Shown: positions 7,625 through 14,134 of the stretch, in pieces | How positions within the stretch are numbered: position 1 is the stretch's first letter | Layout: every line of letters begins with the position of its first letter | Virus record (IMG/VR): IMGVR_UViG_3300043449_001293 | Coordinates: 1-28,757 of that record | From: a virus | DNA length: 28,757 nucleotides | Strand: one strand, 5' to 3' | Translations under genes and position numbers: made by a program | The notes under the pieces: generated by a model | What the model was told of the DNA's origin: nothing | The model's database searches: none | Seen by the model: only the letters and a program-made list of their open reading frames with translations

Positions 7625-7715
7625 CGTCGTCAAACCACATTTGTAACAAATCAAAAAACGCCAGCGCACCGACACACGACGCAATGAATGCCACATCAAA
7701 TACCAACTCGCTCAT
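7617..7715 (-). CDS. Micro-protein with membrane-like segment (32 aa)
   Basis: MSELVFDVAFIASCVGALAF begins a 32-residue protein ending in DDDD. The start overlaps the preceding stop by ATGA and is preceded by GAGGTG about 6 nt upstream, so translation is well supported. The hydrophobic middle (about residues 8-25) could form a membrane helix with an acidic cytoplasmic end. The next gene overlaps its stop by 8 nt. Function unknown. Confidence 0.55.
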   Translation of the reverse strand: MSELVFDVAFIASCVGALAFFDLLQMWFDDDD

Positions 7716-7900
7716 CGCATCACCTCGGCAAACACCCGACGACGCGCCTGGTTTATCTCAACACCACCATCGATCAGCATAATCGCCACACGTTCGCCGA
7801 ATGCCTCCTGCTGTGCCTCTGTTGGCCTTTTGCCGACGCGGGCGCATTGCTCGAATAGCCAGTCTATGTCTTCATCGTAATGCTCTTGTGAGTTGCTCAT
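7712..7900 (-). CDS. Small acidic phage protein (62 aa)
   Basis: Starts MSNSQEHYDEDIDWLFEQCA at an ATGA overlap with the dCTP deaminase stop, with AGGGG about 7 nt upstream. An upstream in-frame start was rejected because it would lie inside dcd. The protein is helical and soluble (RPTEAQQEAFGERVAIMLID). No family is recognised. It is part of the coupled run from SSB to the terminase region. Confidence 0.6.
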   Translation of the reverse strand: MSNSQEHYDEDIDWLFEQCARVGKRPTEAQQEAFGERVAIMLIDGGVEINQARRRVFAEVMR

Positions 7901-8454
7901 TGAATGCCCCTGCTGGCCGTAGCGCCAACCTGCCCGCAATACTGCCCTTTGCCGGGTGCGTTATACATAGCGTGATCAGGCACCGGCTGATGTCGTGTCC
8001 AGAGAATCTGACCTATTTTCATGCCGGGTTTGATGCGCAACGGAAACCGGCTGACGTTGACCAGCTCCAGCGTCAGATTACCCGACCAGCCAGCATCAAT
8101 ATGCGCAGCATAAAGATGTTCCAGGCCCGATCTCGCCACCGATGATTTCAATTTAAACCCACCGGCCAAATCGTTTCGTTTAGACAGATCAAACCATTCC
8201 AGCGTCGATGCCAGCAAAAACTCACCAGGCCAAATCACATAGCCTGACCTGTCCATTTCTCGACGGATCAGCGGAATAGTTTGCTTATCCGCCAAATCGA
8301 TGGTGTTGCTGACCACATCCGACAAATCTTGAATCAACAACGTGTTGCCCAGCCTGACATCAATGCTGCTTGGATTGACGTTCTCGATGGGTGCATTCAG
8401 CACGCCAGCATTTACGATTTCTTCAACCAATTCTGTGTAGCTTAAAAGACTCAT
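7897..8454 (-). CDS. dcd: dCTP deaminase
   Basis: This 185-residue protein has the trimeric dUTPase-like beta fold signatures of dCTP deaminase: NPSSIDVRLGN near residue 27, KLKSSVARSGLEHLYAAHID with K103, S104-S105 and R108, and GNLTLELVN with the catalytic glutamate E130. The family converts dCTP to dUTP (some members also hydrolyse dUTP to dUMP), feeding thymidylate synthesis. That pairs with the ThyX encoded at 19680-20252. Length is normal. It starts 8 nt after ssb and is coupled to the next gene by ATGA. Confidence 0.88.
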   Translation of the reverse strand: MSLLSYTELVEEIVNAGVLNAPIENVNPSSIDVRLGNTLLIQDLSDVVSNTIDLADKQTIPLIRREMDRSGYVIWPGEFLLASTLEWFDLSKRNDLAGGFKLKSSVARSGLEHLYAAHIDAGWSGNLTLELVNVSRFPLRIKPGMKIGQILWTRHQPVPDHAMYNAPGKGQYCGQVGATASRGIQ

Positions 8455-8462
8455 TGCATCCT

Positions 8463-8918
8463 CTAAACCAAGTGATTGCGAATCAGGACATTGAGTGACT
8501 CAAACGGAATGTCATCGTCAAATGCCTCGCTGTAAACATCGCGCTCCTGCTGCTTTGGTTGTGCGTCCTGCCCGCCTGACTGCTGCCCACCGGATTGCTT
8601 GCCGTCCAGCATCTTCATGTCTTCGGCGATAATCACTGTGCGAAACTTCTTTTCACCGTCTTTTTCCCAAGACTCGGTTTTGATTCGGCCTTCCAGATAA
8701 ACCTTGCTGCCTTTTTTCAGGTAATCGCCGCAAATCTTCGCCAGCGCACCAAATGCGGTGATGTTGTGAAACTCGCTTTCTTCTTTGCGTTCGCCGTTCT
8801 TATCTTTCCAGCGTCGATTGGTTGCCACCGAAAAATTGGCGATGCCGTCGCCAGACGACAGATAACGCATTTCAATGTCGCGTGTAACATTTCCAATCAA
8901 CTGCACTTTATTCAGCAT
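8463..8918 (-). CDS. ssb: Single-stranded DNA-binding protein with extended C-terminus
   Basis: The N-terminal OB fold is clear: MLNKVQLIGNVTRDIEMRYL, NFSVATNRRWKDKNGE, FHNITAFGALAKICGDYLKK and SKVYLEGRIKTESW. A Gly/Gln-rich linker follows. The usual acidic tip that recruits replication partners, DDDIPF, is present but is not terminal: twelve more residues (ESLNVLIRNHLV) follow before the stop. The protein coats single-stranded DNA in replication and recombination. It lies next to RusA and overlaps that gene's end by 11 nt. The odd tail is discussed in the findings. Confidence 0.9.
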   Translation of the reverse strand: MLNKVQLIGNVTRDIEMRYLSSGDGIANFSVATNRRWKDKNGERKEESEFHNITAFGALAKICGDYLKKGSKVYLEGRIKTESWEKDGEKKFRTVIIAEDMKMLDGKQSGGQQSGGQDAQPKQQERDVYSEAFDDDIPFESLNVLIRNHLV

Positions 8919-9282
8919 GGTTTTCTCTCTCTTCGTGGTTAAAACGTGAAATTCTCACAAACACCGATCCAGGCTTTTCAACACCCATTCGTGTGATTTT
9001 TAATTCATCAATCTGGCTGTCATCTACCCAGACGCCTGCATGTGACAAGCTGTCCAAAATGGCTTTTGGCAGGTTATCTATGTCTCGTTTACGCTTGTCC
9101 GGCATGTATGCATCGATCTCGACCGACAACCGACAATTCAGCGGTATCGTTTTCGTGTGACGGGTACACTGGCAAACCGTTTGGCGGTATTCGCGCCCCG
9201 CTTTGCTGATCAATACTCGGCCTTTAACACTACGCCAGTAAGTATTGATAGTTGGCGGGTATGGCAATTCGTAAAGCCTCAC
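8908..9282 (-). CDS. rusA: RusA-type Holliday junction resolvase
   Basis: A 124-residue protein that starts MRLYELPYPPTINTYWR, the standard RusA opening. It contains KRDIDNLPKAILDSL with D67 and D69 and VDDSQI with D87/D88, corresponding to the catalytic aspartates of E. coli RusA. The family cuts four-way junctions symmetrically as homodimers, resolving recombination or branched packaging substrates. It is coupled to the YbcO-like gene by ATGA and sits in a NinB, YbcO, RusA group typical of lambdoid recombination modules. Confidence 0.92.
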   Translation of the reverse strand: MRLYELPYPPTINTYWRSVKGRVLISKAGREYRQTVCQCTRHTKTIPLNCRLSVEIDAYMPDKRKRDIDNLPKAILDSLSHAGVWVDDSQIDELKITRMGVEKPGSVFVRISRFNHEERENHAE

Positions 9283-9554
9283 AGATAACCCCTATCGCAT
9301 GCTCGGATCATCGACACTTCCCACCACTCTAAAAACTGTGCCCGCTTCTCAAACTTGTCGCCTTTGCCCTGATCGTGTTCGTGATGGCACTGGTTGCAAA
9401 GATAAGCGCCAAAAAGATCGTGCGCTTTGATGCCCTTGCCTTTTCCGTGGATCAACTGGTTGCTATGCGCCCAAACAATCGTGCCGTCGTTTATGCCGCA
9501 GTTGACGCACGATTCACCATTTGCGCTTTGAGTGAGTTTTTTGTTTCTATACAT
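9279..9554 (-). CDS. YbcO/DUF1364-like putative nuclease
   Basis: A 91-residue protein with C16/C19 (ESCVNCG) and C53/C56 (YLCNQCHHEHD), plus WAHSNQLIHGKGKGIKAHD. This zinc-binding, HNH-like arrangement matches the lambdoid YbcO/DUF1364 family of small phage nucleases. It overlaps ninB by 8 nt and rusA by 4 nt. A DNA-processing role in recombination is expected from family and context; activity is not shown. Confidence 0.75.
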   Translation of the reverse strand: MYRNKKLTQSANGESCVNCGINDGTIVWAHSNQLIHGKGKGIKAHDLFGAYLCNQCHHEHDQGKGDKFEKRAQFLEWWEVSMIRACDRGYL

Positions 9555-9987
9555 TCCAACGATCCTGCGCTGTAAACATAATCCCCAATTCTTGCGATCC
9601 CCAGGCCATGCAGCGTGTCAAATACTCAGCATAACCGCGCACCGTCAGCCGTGTCGTACTGCCGACGAGGATGCGTTCGCCGCTGGGTGACTCTGCCCAC
9701 TTTTGGTATCCATTCAACGTGATGCCTTCTTCCGGTGTCTCCGGTAAATGTTCACGCTTCAAGTAGTCGTGCCAAACATCACCGCTAAACCGCCGCCCTT
9801 CAATCCAGCCTTGGCTTACAAAGTCGGCAATCATCCCTGCCCAGGCATAGGCGTTTTGTTCGCGTGTTCGCTTTTTGGGCTTCTCACGAATCACAATCTC
9901 GACACCAAACGGCACATGTAACAACGTGGCTATCGCTTGTTGCCGTTGCGTTTCGCTTGCAACCACGATGGTTCTGGTTTCGTACAT
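9547..9987 (-). CDS. ninB: NinB recombination protein
   Basis: A 146-residue protein with KRTREQNAYAWAGMIADFV, then FSGDVWHDYLKREHLPE and SPSGERILVGSTTRLTVRGY, and a C-terminal MAWGSQELGI segment. This order is characteristic of lambda NinB (Orf), which binds single-stranded DNA and SSB and can replace RecFOR functions. The ATG at 9987 was preferred to an upstream TTG. Neighbouring YbcO-like, RusA and SSB genes fit a recombination cluster. Confidence 0.88.
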   Translation of the reverse strand: MYETRTIVVASETQRQQAIATLLHVPFGVEIVIREKPKKRTREQNAYAWAGMIADFVSQGWIEGRRFSGDVWHDYLKREHLPETPEEGITLNGYQKWAESPSGERILVGSTTRLTVRGYAEYLTRCMAWGSQELGIMFTAQDRWNV

Positions 9988-10223
9988 GGCCTTAATTTCC
10001 CATCCCAAAACGACTTTGCTTTCGGTAGCTCGCCAGATTCGACCGTGTGGCCGTCGGCAAACTCAATCCGCATGTACTGCGGCTTGCCAAATGCTCCAAG
10101 CAATTCAGCGATGTCTGGAAGCTCTGTCTGTATGCGCTGCCAGTCGCGTTGTCGCTGCTGTTTTGCATCGTCGATTCGCTTTGCGGCTTCTGCGGTTTGT
10201 CTCTCAAGAAAGTCACTCTTCAT
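9930..10223 (-). CDS. Hypothetical phage protein (97 aa)
   Basis: Starts MKSDFLERQTAEAAKRIDDA and has a helical, charged N-terminal half and a C-terminal half with YMRIEFADGHTVESGELPKA. It overlaps the dnaB stop by 11 nt and the ninB start by 58 nt; the long overlap with ninB is unusual but both frames look coding. A competing frame over the same stretch reads as low-complexity and was rejected. Function unknown; it may act with DnaB or NinB by position only. Confidence 0.6.
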   Translation of the reverse strand: MKSDFLERQTAEAAKRIDDAKQQRQRDWQRIQTELPDIAELLGAFGKPQYMRIEFADGHTVESGELPKAKSFWDGKLRPCTKPEPSWLQAKRNGNKR

Positions 10224-11484
10224 ACCCTCTCGCCATGCTTACCCAACGCATCGTGTCTTTCTCAAACAAGCACATGATTTTTGCCATCGATTCGCCATGT
10301 CTGTTCTTTTCGACAAGGATCTCAGCCGGAGCTAGTTCGTTGTCTTTGTCACGGTAAAGCATCAGAATTTGATCGGCCTCCTGCTCAATAACGCCTGAAT
10401 CCCTTAGATCAGACATCATCGGCCTGCGCTCTGCTGCTGCTCGATTGAGCTGTGCCAGCACCATCACAGGTATGTTTAGCTGACGAGCAATGTTCTTGAT
10501 CCCTGTCGCTACTTCACCTACATCGATCACCTGATTCCCGCTCGACTTTGTTGCTTTGACTCGCGTCAAGTAGTCAATAACGACGAAATCAAGGCCACCG
10601 TCGATCATCCACGCTTTGCATTGCATAGAGACATCGGCAATGGTTACGTTTGGCTTGTCGTAAATTCTCAGAGGAAGATTGGTCAGCCTGTTCACCGTAG
10701 ACGTGAGCAAACTCCAGTCTGAATCGCCAAGGCTTGCATCGCGCAGTCTGTGCCCGCTGATTCCGCTATCCATCGCAGTGAATCGCAGCATGACCTGTGA
10801 AGCCGACATCTCCGTAGAAATAAAACCGACTTTGACTCCAGACTTTGCCATGTTCATCAGAACTGTAGAGGCAAATGCTGTCTTTCCAACTCCTGGTCTT
10901 GCACCTACGACGATCATGTCTGACGGGTGCATTCCGCCTAGCATTGAATCGAGATCATACAGCCCTGTTTTTAGGCCAATGCCGCCTTTATCTCTTTCTT
11001 CAAATGTCTCTTCAAGTCGATCAAGGAATACCCCCATCGCGTCCTTCATCGAAAATTCGTGACGCTTTGTTTCGCTAGTGGACGCCTTCAGCGTGGACTG
11101 CATCAGCGTAGACACAACTTCATCAACCGAGCCTCCGCCAGCAAGACAACTCATCGAGCTTTCAAGAGCGCAACGCAAAGCATCTGCCCGCCACATATCA
11201 CGCAATCCAGCGATGTACTTCGGAAAGTTGCCGACTGCGCCGTGACTGTTTCTTACAACGTCGATCAGTTCGTTACGGATGCTCTGGCTTCGCATTTCCT
11301 CCGCGACTGAGAAGATGTCGATTTCTTCGCCACGACTGGAAAGCGTGAAAAACGCCTGAATTACCCCGCGCCATTTTGAGAACCACTCGACGTTGATGTC
11401 ATGCTTGCTGAATGAATCAGGGCTGCGTAAGACAATTGCCACAATGGCTTGCTCGTAATCTTCACGCTTGCTGATTGCACTCAT
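10213..11484 (-). CDS. dnaB: Replicative DNA helicase, DnaB family
   Basis: A 423-residue SF4 helicase. The N-terminal helical domain starts SKREDYEQAIVAIVLRSPDS. The RecA-like core has Walker A GARPGVGKT at 194-202, STEMS with the catalytic glutamate E225, Walker B DFVVIDYL with D304, then VMVLAQLNR and SDLRDSGVIEQEADQILMLY. The ATG at 11484 is set by an ATGA overlap with the initiator gene, so longer in-frame starts are unlikely. It unwinds the fork after being loaded by the adjacent O-like initiator at the origin. The family is hexameric and cytoplasmic. Confidence 0.93.
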   Translation of the reverse strand: MSAISKREDYEQAIVAIVLRSPDSFSKHDINVEWFSKWRGVIQAFFTLSSRGEEIDIFSVAEEMRSQSIRNELIDVVRNSHGAVGNFPKYIAGLRDMWRADALRCALESSMSCLAGGGSVDEVVSTLMQSTLKASTSETKRHEFSMKDAMGVFLDRLEETFEERDKGGIGLKTGLYDLDSMLGGMHPSDMIVVGARPGVGKTAFASTVLMNMAKSGVKVGFISTEMSASQVMLRFTAMDSGISGHRLRDASLGDSDWSLLTSTVNRLTNLPLRIYDKPNVTIADVSMQCKAWMIDGGLDFVVIDYLTRVKATKSSGNQVIDVGEVATGIKNIARQLNIPVMVLAQLNRAAAERRPMMSDLRDSGVIEQEADQILMLYRDKDNELAPAEILVEKNRHGESMAKIMCLFEKDTMRWVSMARGYEE

Positions 11485-12281
11485 GCCCTTCCCCCAACGA
11501 CCTTGTAGCCAGCCGTGTGATCCTTCTGCTGCATAGCGACTGGAGCCGTAATTGCATCCTTCCAGTCCCATACAGCACGGAATCCCTGCCAATTGCGCTC
11601 GATAGAAATTCTGATTGCTTCGGAAATATCTATCCCGGCCTTACCCGCCTCCCGTTGAAAGCCCTCAAGGCACGTTTGGGTAATCGGTGCTGCCTTTCCA
11701 TCCTTGCCGCAGTGCTTGCGGTGCTGGATAAAATCTTTTGCTAGTTGCCCATCGATGCCGAAGGTTGATAGTAAATTCTCGATGTCCGATTTTCTTGCAT
11801 TGCGTGTTTGCGATTTTTCGCTAATAAACACGTTAGTGTTTATATCTTTATCTTTATCTTTATCTTTATCTGTCGTGACATTTCGTGACGGTGCGTGACA
11901 TTCTTTTTCAAGAAATTCCTTTTCGCGCTCTCTTTGCGCTCTTTTCCGCTCTGATGCTGACTTTGCGCCAGTTTCTGAGCCACAATCTTCGCGTTTTGGC
12001 TGGCGTTTTTCCCATCCAGTTAAACGGAATCCATCCAGAACTCGCCCCTGCATTGCCTCAAAAACAACCGATATTTCTTCCTCTGTCACGTCTAGTTGTG
12101 ACGCAATATCTTCTAGCGTGACATCAGCGTGACCGCGCGTGACATTTCGTGACGATGCACAAAGAAGCGTGACATAAACCGAAATAACCAAAGAAATAGG
12201 TTGCTTTGATATGCGCGCAATCGTCCTCCATTTTGGATCAGTTGGCATGTCATGCCACAGTCGAAGCCATTGGTTTGACAT
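11481..12281 (-). CDS. Lambda-O-like replication initiator
   Basis: A 266-residue protein that starts SNQWLRLWHDMPTDPKWRTI, a typical N-terminal winged-helix opening of phage replication proteins; the TLEDIASQLDVTEEEISVVF segment is the recognition helix-turn-helix region. A charged linker (SERKRAQREREKE) and a DKDKDKDKD run follow, then a C-terminal helical domain (LAKDFIQHRKHCGKDGKAAP). Directly followed by dnaB, it is expected to bind iterons within its own gene and load helicase, as lambda O does. The start at 12281 is preceded by AAAGGA. The gene carries the candidate origin described separately. Confidence 0.82.
   Translation of the reverse strand: MSNQWLRLWHDMPTDPKWRTIARISKQPISLVISVYVTLLCASSRNVTRGHADVTLEDIASQLDVTEEEISVVFEAMQGRVLDGFRLTGWEKRQPKREDCGSETGAKSASERKRAQREREKEFLEKECHAPSRNVTTDKDKDKDKDINTNVFISEKSQTRNARKSDIENLLSTFGIDGQLAKDFIQHRKHCGKDGKAAPITQTCLEGFQREAGKAGIDISEAIRISIERNWQGFRAVWDWKDAITAPVAMQQKDHTAGYKVVGGRA
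11821..12173. other. Candidate replication origin inside the initiator gene
   Basis: Eight direct CGTGAC hexamers start at 11874, 11884, 11894, 12117, 12128, 12138, 12148 and 12168. Within clusters they are 10 or 11 bp apart, one helical turn; 12148 to 12168 is two turns. A TGTGAC at 12097 and an inverted copy at 12085-12090 add to the right cluster. Because 10 is not a multiple of 3, the protein sequence does not explain the spacing. Next to the left cluster lies an AT-rich stretch with more than four TTTATC hexamers (11843-11870) and a TAAACAC-gtta-GTGTTTA inverted repeat (11825-11842). Iterons plus an AT-rich tract inside an O-like gene is the layout of the lambda origin. Confidence 0.65.
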
Positions 12282-12283
12282 AA

Positions 12284-12454
12284 CTAACAAATCCTTTCTG
12301 CAAGCTCGGCTAACAGCAGATCAAGGAATTTAGATATGTCCTCATCATCGATTTGAATGATGTGCGGCTTCTGATCGAATTTGCCTTGCATGATTGTCAA
12401 AACCTTGTCTTTGTACTCAATCAACGTCTTTGGCCTTTCTTTTATTGATTGCAT
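12284..12454 (-). CDS. Small acidic phage protein (56 aa)
   Basis: Starts MQSIKERPKTLIEYKDKVLT at an ATG with GGAG 8 nt upstream; an upstream TTG was rejected. The C-terminal half is acidic and helical (IDDEDISKFLDLLLAELAE). It lies 2 nt before the initiator gene and is thus co-translated with the replication module. No family is recognised. Confidence 0.6.
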   Translation of the reverse strand: MQSIKERPKTLIEYKDKVLTIMQGKFDQKPHIIQIDDEDISKFLDLLLAELAERIC

Positions 12455-12486
12455 TGTTATCACTCCAAACAACCTCTGCTTAAAGT

Positions 12487-12538
12487 AAGTGGCAACGCGG
12501 CAGAGTAATCGCGCTTTCGGGAGCTACCCTAGCCACTT
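12487..12538. repeat. Inverted repeat AAGTGGC / GCCACTT
   Basis: Perfect 7-bp arms at 12487-12493 and 12532-12538 enclose 38 nt that contain a further GCG...CGC pairing. It overlaps the end of the winged-helix gene and lies before the next start codon. It could fold in the leftward transcript as an attenuator or RNA processing site. No U-run follows on either strand, so it is not a standard terminator. Confidence 0.35.
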
Positions 12539-12810
12539 AAATCGTTAGGCCACCAAGTTAATGATTGTCTTTTCCCAATACGGCACTCCCTAGCCTCGCC
12601 ACGCTTCACGCTGACGATCTCAGGCAATCGCCTAGCGACCATAAAGCGGTCGATGCCAGCGGCGTCTGCAAGCTCTTTGCTAGTCAATCCTGGGAAATCT
12701 GCAACAGCTTTTGAAACGATCAATCTCTGATTGCTGGCAATTCCAGTTGATTCGACGTAATCGCCAGCCATGTGCGATGTGATTGGGTCTGTGTTTCGTG
12801 CGTTGATCAT
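12529..12810 (-). CDS. Winged-helix phage regulator
   Basis: A 93-residue protein with INARNTDPITSHMAGD, a recurrent N-terminal motif in phage winged-helix proteins, then LIVSKAVADFPGLTSKELAD and AGIDRFMVARRLPEI (helix-turn-helix) and a basic RIGKRQSLTWW end. The ATG at 12810 overlaps the preceding stop as TGATG. It probably binds DNA as an early regulator of the replication operon; the target is unknown. Confidence 0.7.
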   Translation of the reverse strand: MINARNTDPITSHMAGDYVESTGIASNQRLIVSKAVADFPGLTSKELADAAGIDRFMVARRLPEIVSVKRGEARECRIGKRQSLTWWPNDLSG

Positions 12811-13022
12811 CAATCGCGCCCTGAATCATCAAATTTGCGCCCTGTCAAAGCGCCTGGATAGTGATTAACCTTTATCTGGGCCATTGCACCGTAAAGGTCA
12901 TGCAGAATCAGCCAGCGAACGTAATCTGCCTTGTTATCAAAGCCACGCGCCCGATAAGTGATAAGCATGTCCTCGTACTCCTGATCAGACAGCTTGGTTT
13001 TGGCTTCGTGGATGCGTTCCAT
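12810..13022 (-). CDS. Small phage protein (70 aa), possible ribbon-helix-helix type
   Basis: MERIHEAKTKLSDQEYEDML is followed by ARGFDNKADYVRWLILHDLY, a pattern seen in ribbon-helix-helix and MobC-like proteins, in which a short strand precedes two helices with a conserved NKADYVR-type region. It immediately follows the Cro-like gene without spacing. A DNA-binding early regulatory role is inferred. It has no Cys and no membrane segment. Confidence 0.6.
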   Translation of the reverse strand: MERIHEAKTKLSDQEYEDMLITYRARGFDNKADYVRWLILHDLYGAMAQIKVNHYPGALTGRKFDDSGRD

Positions 13023-13217
13023 TTATGCGGATTCCGGGTAGATGTCTGGGCGAAGGGTGTGTAGGTCTGCACCATGCTTTTTAAACAGCTCAACGGCTAG
13101 GCTTGGCGGTATCGGCCGCTTGCCTATTTCTATCTGGTGCAAAAACTGTGGAGATATGCCCATAGCAGAGCAAAACGCAGTCTTTGTTGGATAAAGAGAA
13201 ATGAATGTTTCGATCAT
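13023..13217 (-). CDS. cro: Cro/YdaS-like repressor
   Basis: A 64-residue protein: MIETFISLYPTKTAFCSAMG, then ISPQFLHQIEIGKRPIPPSL and a tail HGADLHTLRPDIYPE. The helix-turn-helix and the terminal LRPDI-type motif match the Cro/YdaS group of phage early regulators. The ATG at 13217 was chosen because earlier in-frame starts would run into the promoter region. It is divergent from the CI gene (13285) with 67 bp between, the standard lysis-lysogeny switch layout. It is expected to repress CI transcription and later its own. Confidence 0.8.
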   Translation of the reverse strand: MIETFISLYPTKTAFCSAMGISPQFLHQIEIGKRPIPPSLAVELFKKHGADLHTLRPDIYPESA

Positions 13218-13223
13218 GCCTAA

Positions 13224-13252
13224 ATTAAAGCACAGCTTGAGTTCTGATGCAA
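13224..13252 (-). promoter_or_regulatory. Candidate leftward early promoter for the cro operon
   Basis: On the minus strand, TTGCAT (13252-13247) and TTTAAT (13229-13224) are 17 nt apart, a good sigma-70 pair (each differs little from consensus). Transcription would begin close to 13217, the A of the cro ATG, so the message may be leaderless. The -10 lies in GTGCTTTAATT, which also occurs at the 14.1 kb promoter. Confidence 0.55.
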
Positions 13253-13273
13253 AGCAAAGGTTGCTTCTTTTGC
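13227..13273. promoter_or_regulatory. Candidate CI/Cro operator region
   Basis: Between the divergent cro and CI genes are repeated AAAGCA-type half sites: AAAGCAC-AGCTTG (13227-13239, imperfect dyad) and GCAAAGCAAAGG beside TTGCTTCTTTTGC (13249-13273, imperfect inverted repeat). They overlap the -10 and -35 of the cro promoter and precede the CI start. The same half site forms a perfect dyad at 14118-14132. Assignment is by position and repetition, not by measured binding. Confidence 0.5.
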
Positions 13274-13284
13274 CATTTATAGCA

Positions 13285-13998
13285 ATGGACAATGAAGTTA
13301 TGACTATTCAAGAACGCATCAAAGAAGCGATAGACAGCATGGGGCGAGGCGGGAAAACCAAACTTTCCAAAGAATGCGATGTCACAGCGCAAGCAATAAC
13401 TGGATGGATAAAATACGGAAGAGTCGATAAGTCCAATCTGGCTGTGCTAGCAAAATTATCTGGCTACAACTTTTTATGGCTTGCAACCGGAGAAGGCTCA
13501 AAGATCATCCATGAAACATCAGGTTCTCTCGTTGGCAGCGATGCGGTTATCAAGCCGCTCATCGACGCCGAAGAACACGGCTTCTTGCCGATTCAGCATG
13601 CCGCGCTGATCGTCAAAGCTGGGATTGATGGCTTTACCGTGGATCATATAGACGACATGAAGCCGCCTATTTTTTTTCGAGAAGATTGGTATCGAGACAA
13701 CGGCTACAAGCCAGAGCGAATGCTGGCCGTGTCGGTGTCTGGCGAGTCGATGTGGCCTAAAATGTCGCCAGGCGATGTGGTGATTATCAACACCGCGTCC
13801 ACTCAACCCAAAGACGGCAAAGTATTCGTTGTCAATTACGAGGGTGAAGTGGTTATCAAGCGACTGGCCCGCGACGCCGGGCAATGGTGGCTAGCATCTG
13901 ATAACCCCGACAAGCAGCGCTATCCAAACAAACTCTGTGCTGGTGATTACTGCCTGGTCATTGGTGAAGTGGTTTATCTGCAAACGAATTCCATCTAA
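13285..13998 (+). CDS. CI-like phage repressor with S24 (LexA-type) peptidase domain
   Basis: A 237-residue repressor. The N-terminal helix-turn-helix spans about residues 7-60 (KLSKECDVTAQAITGWIKYG). The C-terminal peptidase domain contains VSGESMWPKMSPGDVV with nucleophile S155 and VVIKRL with general base K192. An Ala-Gly pair at 112-113 could be the self-cleavage site, about 42 residues before the serine. RecA-stimulated self-cleavage would permit SOS induction. Two starts are possible (13285 or 13300); neither has a clear ribosome site, and a TTTATA at 13276 would give a leaderless or near-leaderless message. Two terminators follow. Confidence 0.88.
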   Translation: MDNEVMTIQERIKEAIDSMGRGGKTKLSKECDVTAQAITGWIKYGRVDKSNLAVLAKLSGYNFLWLATGEGSKIIHETSGSLVGSDAVIKPLIDAEEHGFLPIQHAALIVKAGIDGFTVDHIDDMKPPIFFREDWYRDNGYKPERMLAVSVSGESMWPKMSPGDVVIINTASTQPKDGKVFVVNYEGEVVIKRLARDAGQWWLASDNPDKQRYPNKLCAGDYCLVIGEVVYLQTNSI

Positions 13999-14015
13999 TA
14001 AAGCTACGCATAAAT

Positions 14016-14041
14016 AAAAGCCCCTTAACTGGGGCTTTTTT
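14016..14041 (+). terminator. Rho-independent terminator after CI
   Basis: AAAAGCCCC, loop TTAACT and GGGGCTTTTTT form a perfect GC-rich stem with a T-run, beginning 18 nt after the repressor stop. The A-run on the 5' side means it may also act on the opposite strand. Confidence 0.9.
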
Positions 14042-14050
14042 GTGCCCATC

Positions 14051-14078
14051 GATCCCGTTTCGTACGGGATTTTTTTTG
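14051..14078 (+). terminator. Second Rho-independent terminator in tandem
   Basis: ATCCCGT (14052-14058), loop TTCGT, ACGGGAT (14064-14070) and then a run of T to 14077. Together with the terminator just upstream it insulates the promoter that follows from CI transcription. Confidence 0.85.
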
Positions 14079-14105
14079 CCTGGTGAAAAAAAGTTCAATC
14101 TACAC

Positions 14106-14134
14106 TTTACTTTTTAATAAAGCAGTGCTTTAAT
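14106..14134 (+). promoter_or_regulatory. Candidate rightward early promoter with perfect operator dyad
   Basis: TTTACT (14106-14111) and TTTAAT (14129-14134) are 17 nt apart. A perfect 15-bp dyad TAAAGCA-g-TGCTTTA (14118-14132) fills the end of the spacer and overlaps the -10, where a repressor would block polymerase. GTGCTTTAATT (14125-14135) is identical to the sequence around the cro promoter -10 on the other strand. The promoter lies just after tandem terminators and would start RNA near 14141. Confidence 0.6.

Noticed and set aside
9992-10216. Alternative minus-strand frame over the 97-residue hypothetical gene
   Set aside because: Ser/Asn-rich, no domain-like segments and no ribosome site; the 9930-10223 frame has better composition and follows dnaB closely.
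13999-14080. The two hairpins after CI as operators
   Set aside because: Both have GC stems followed directly by T-runs on the CI strand, so terminators explain them better.
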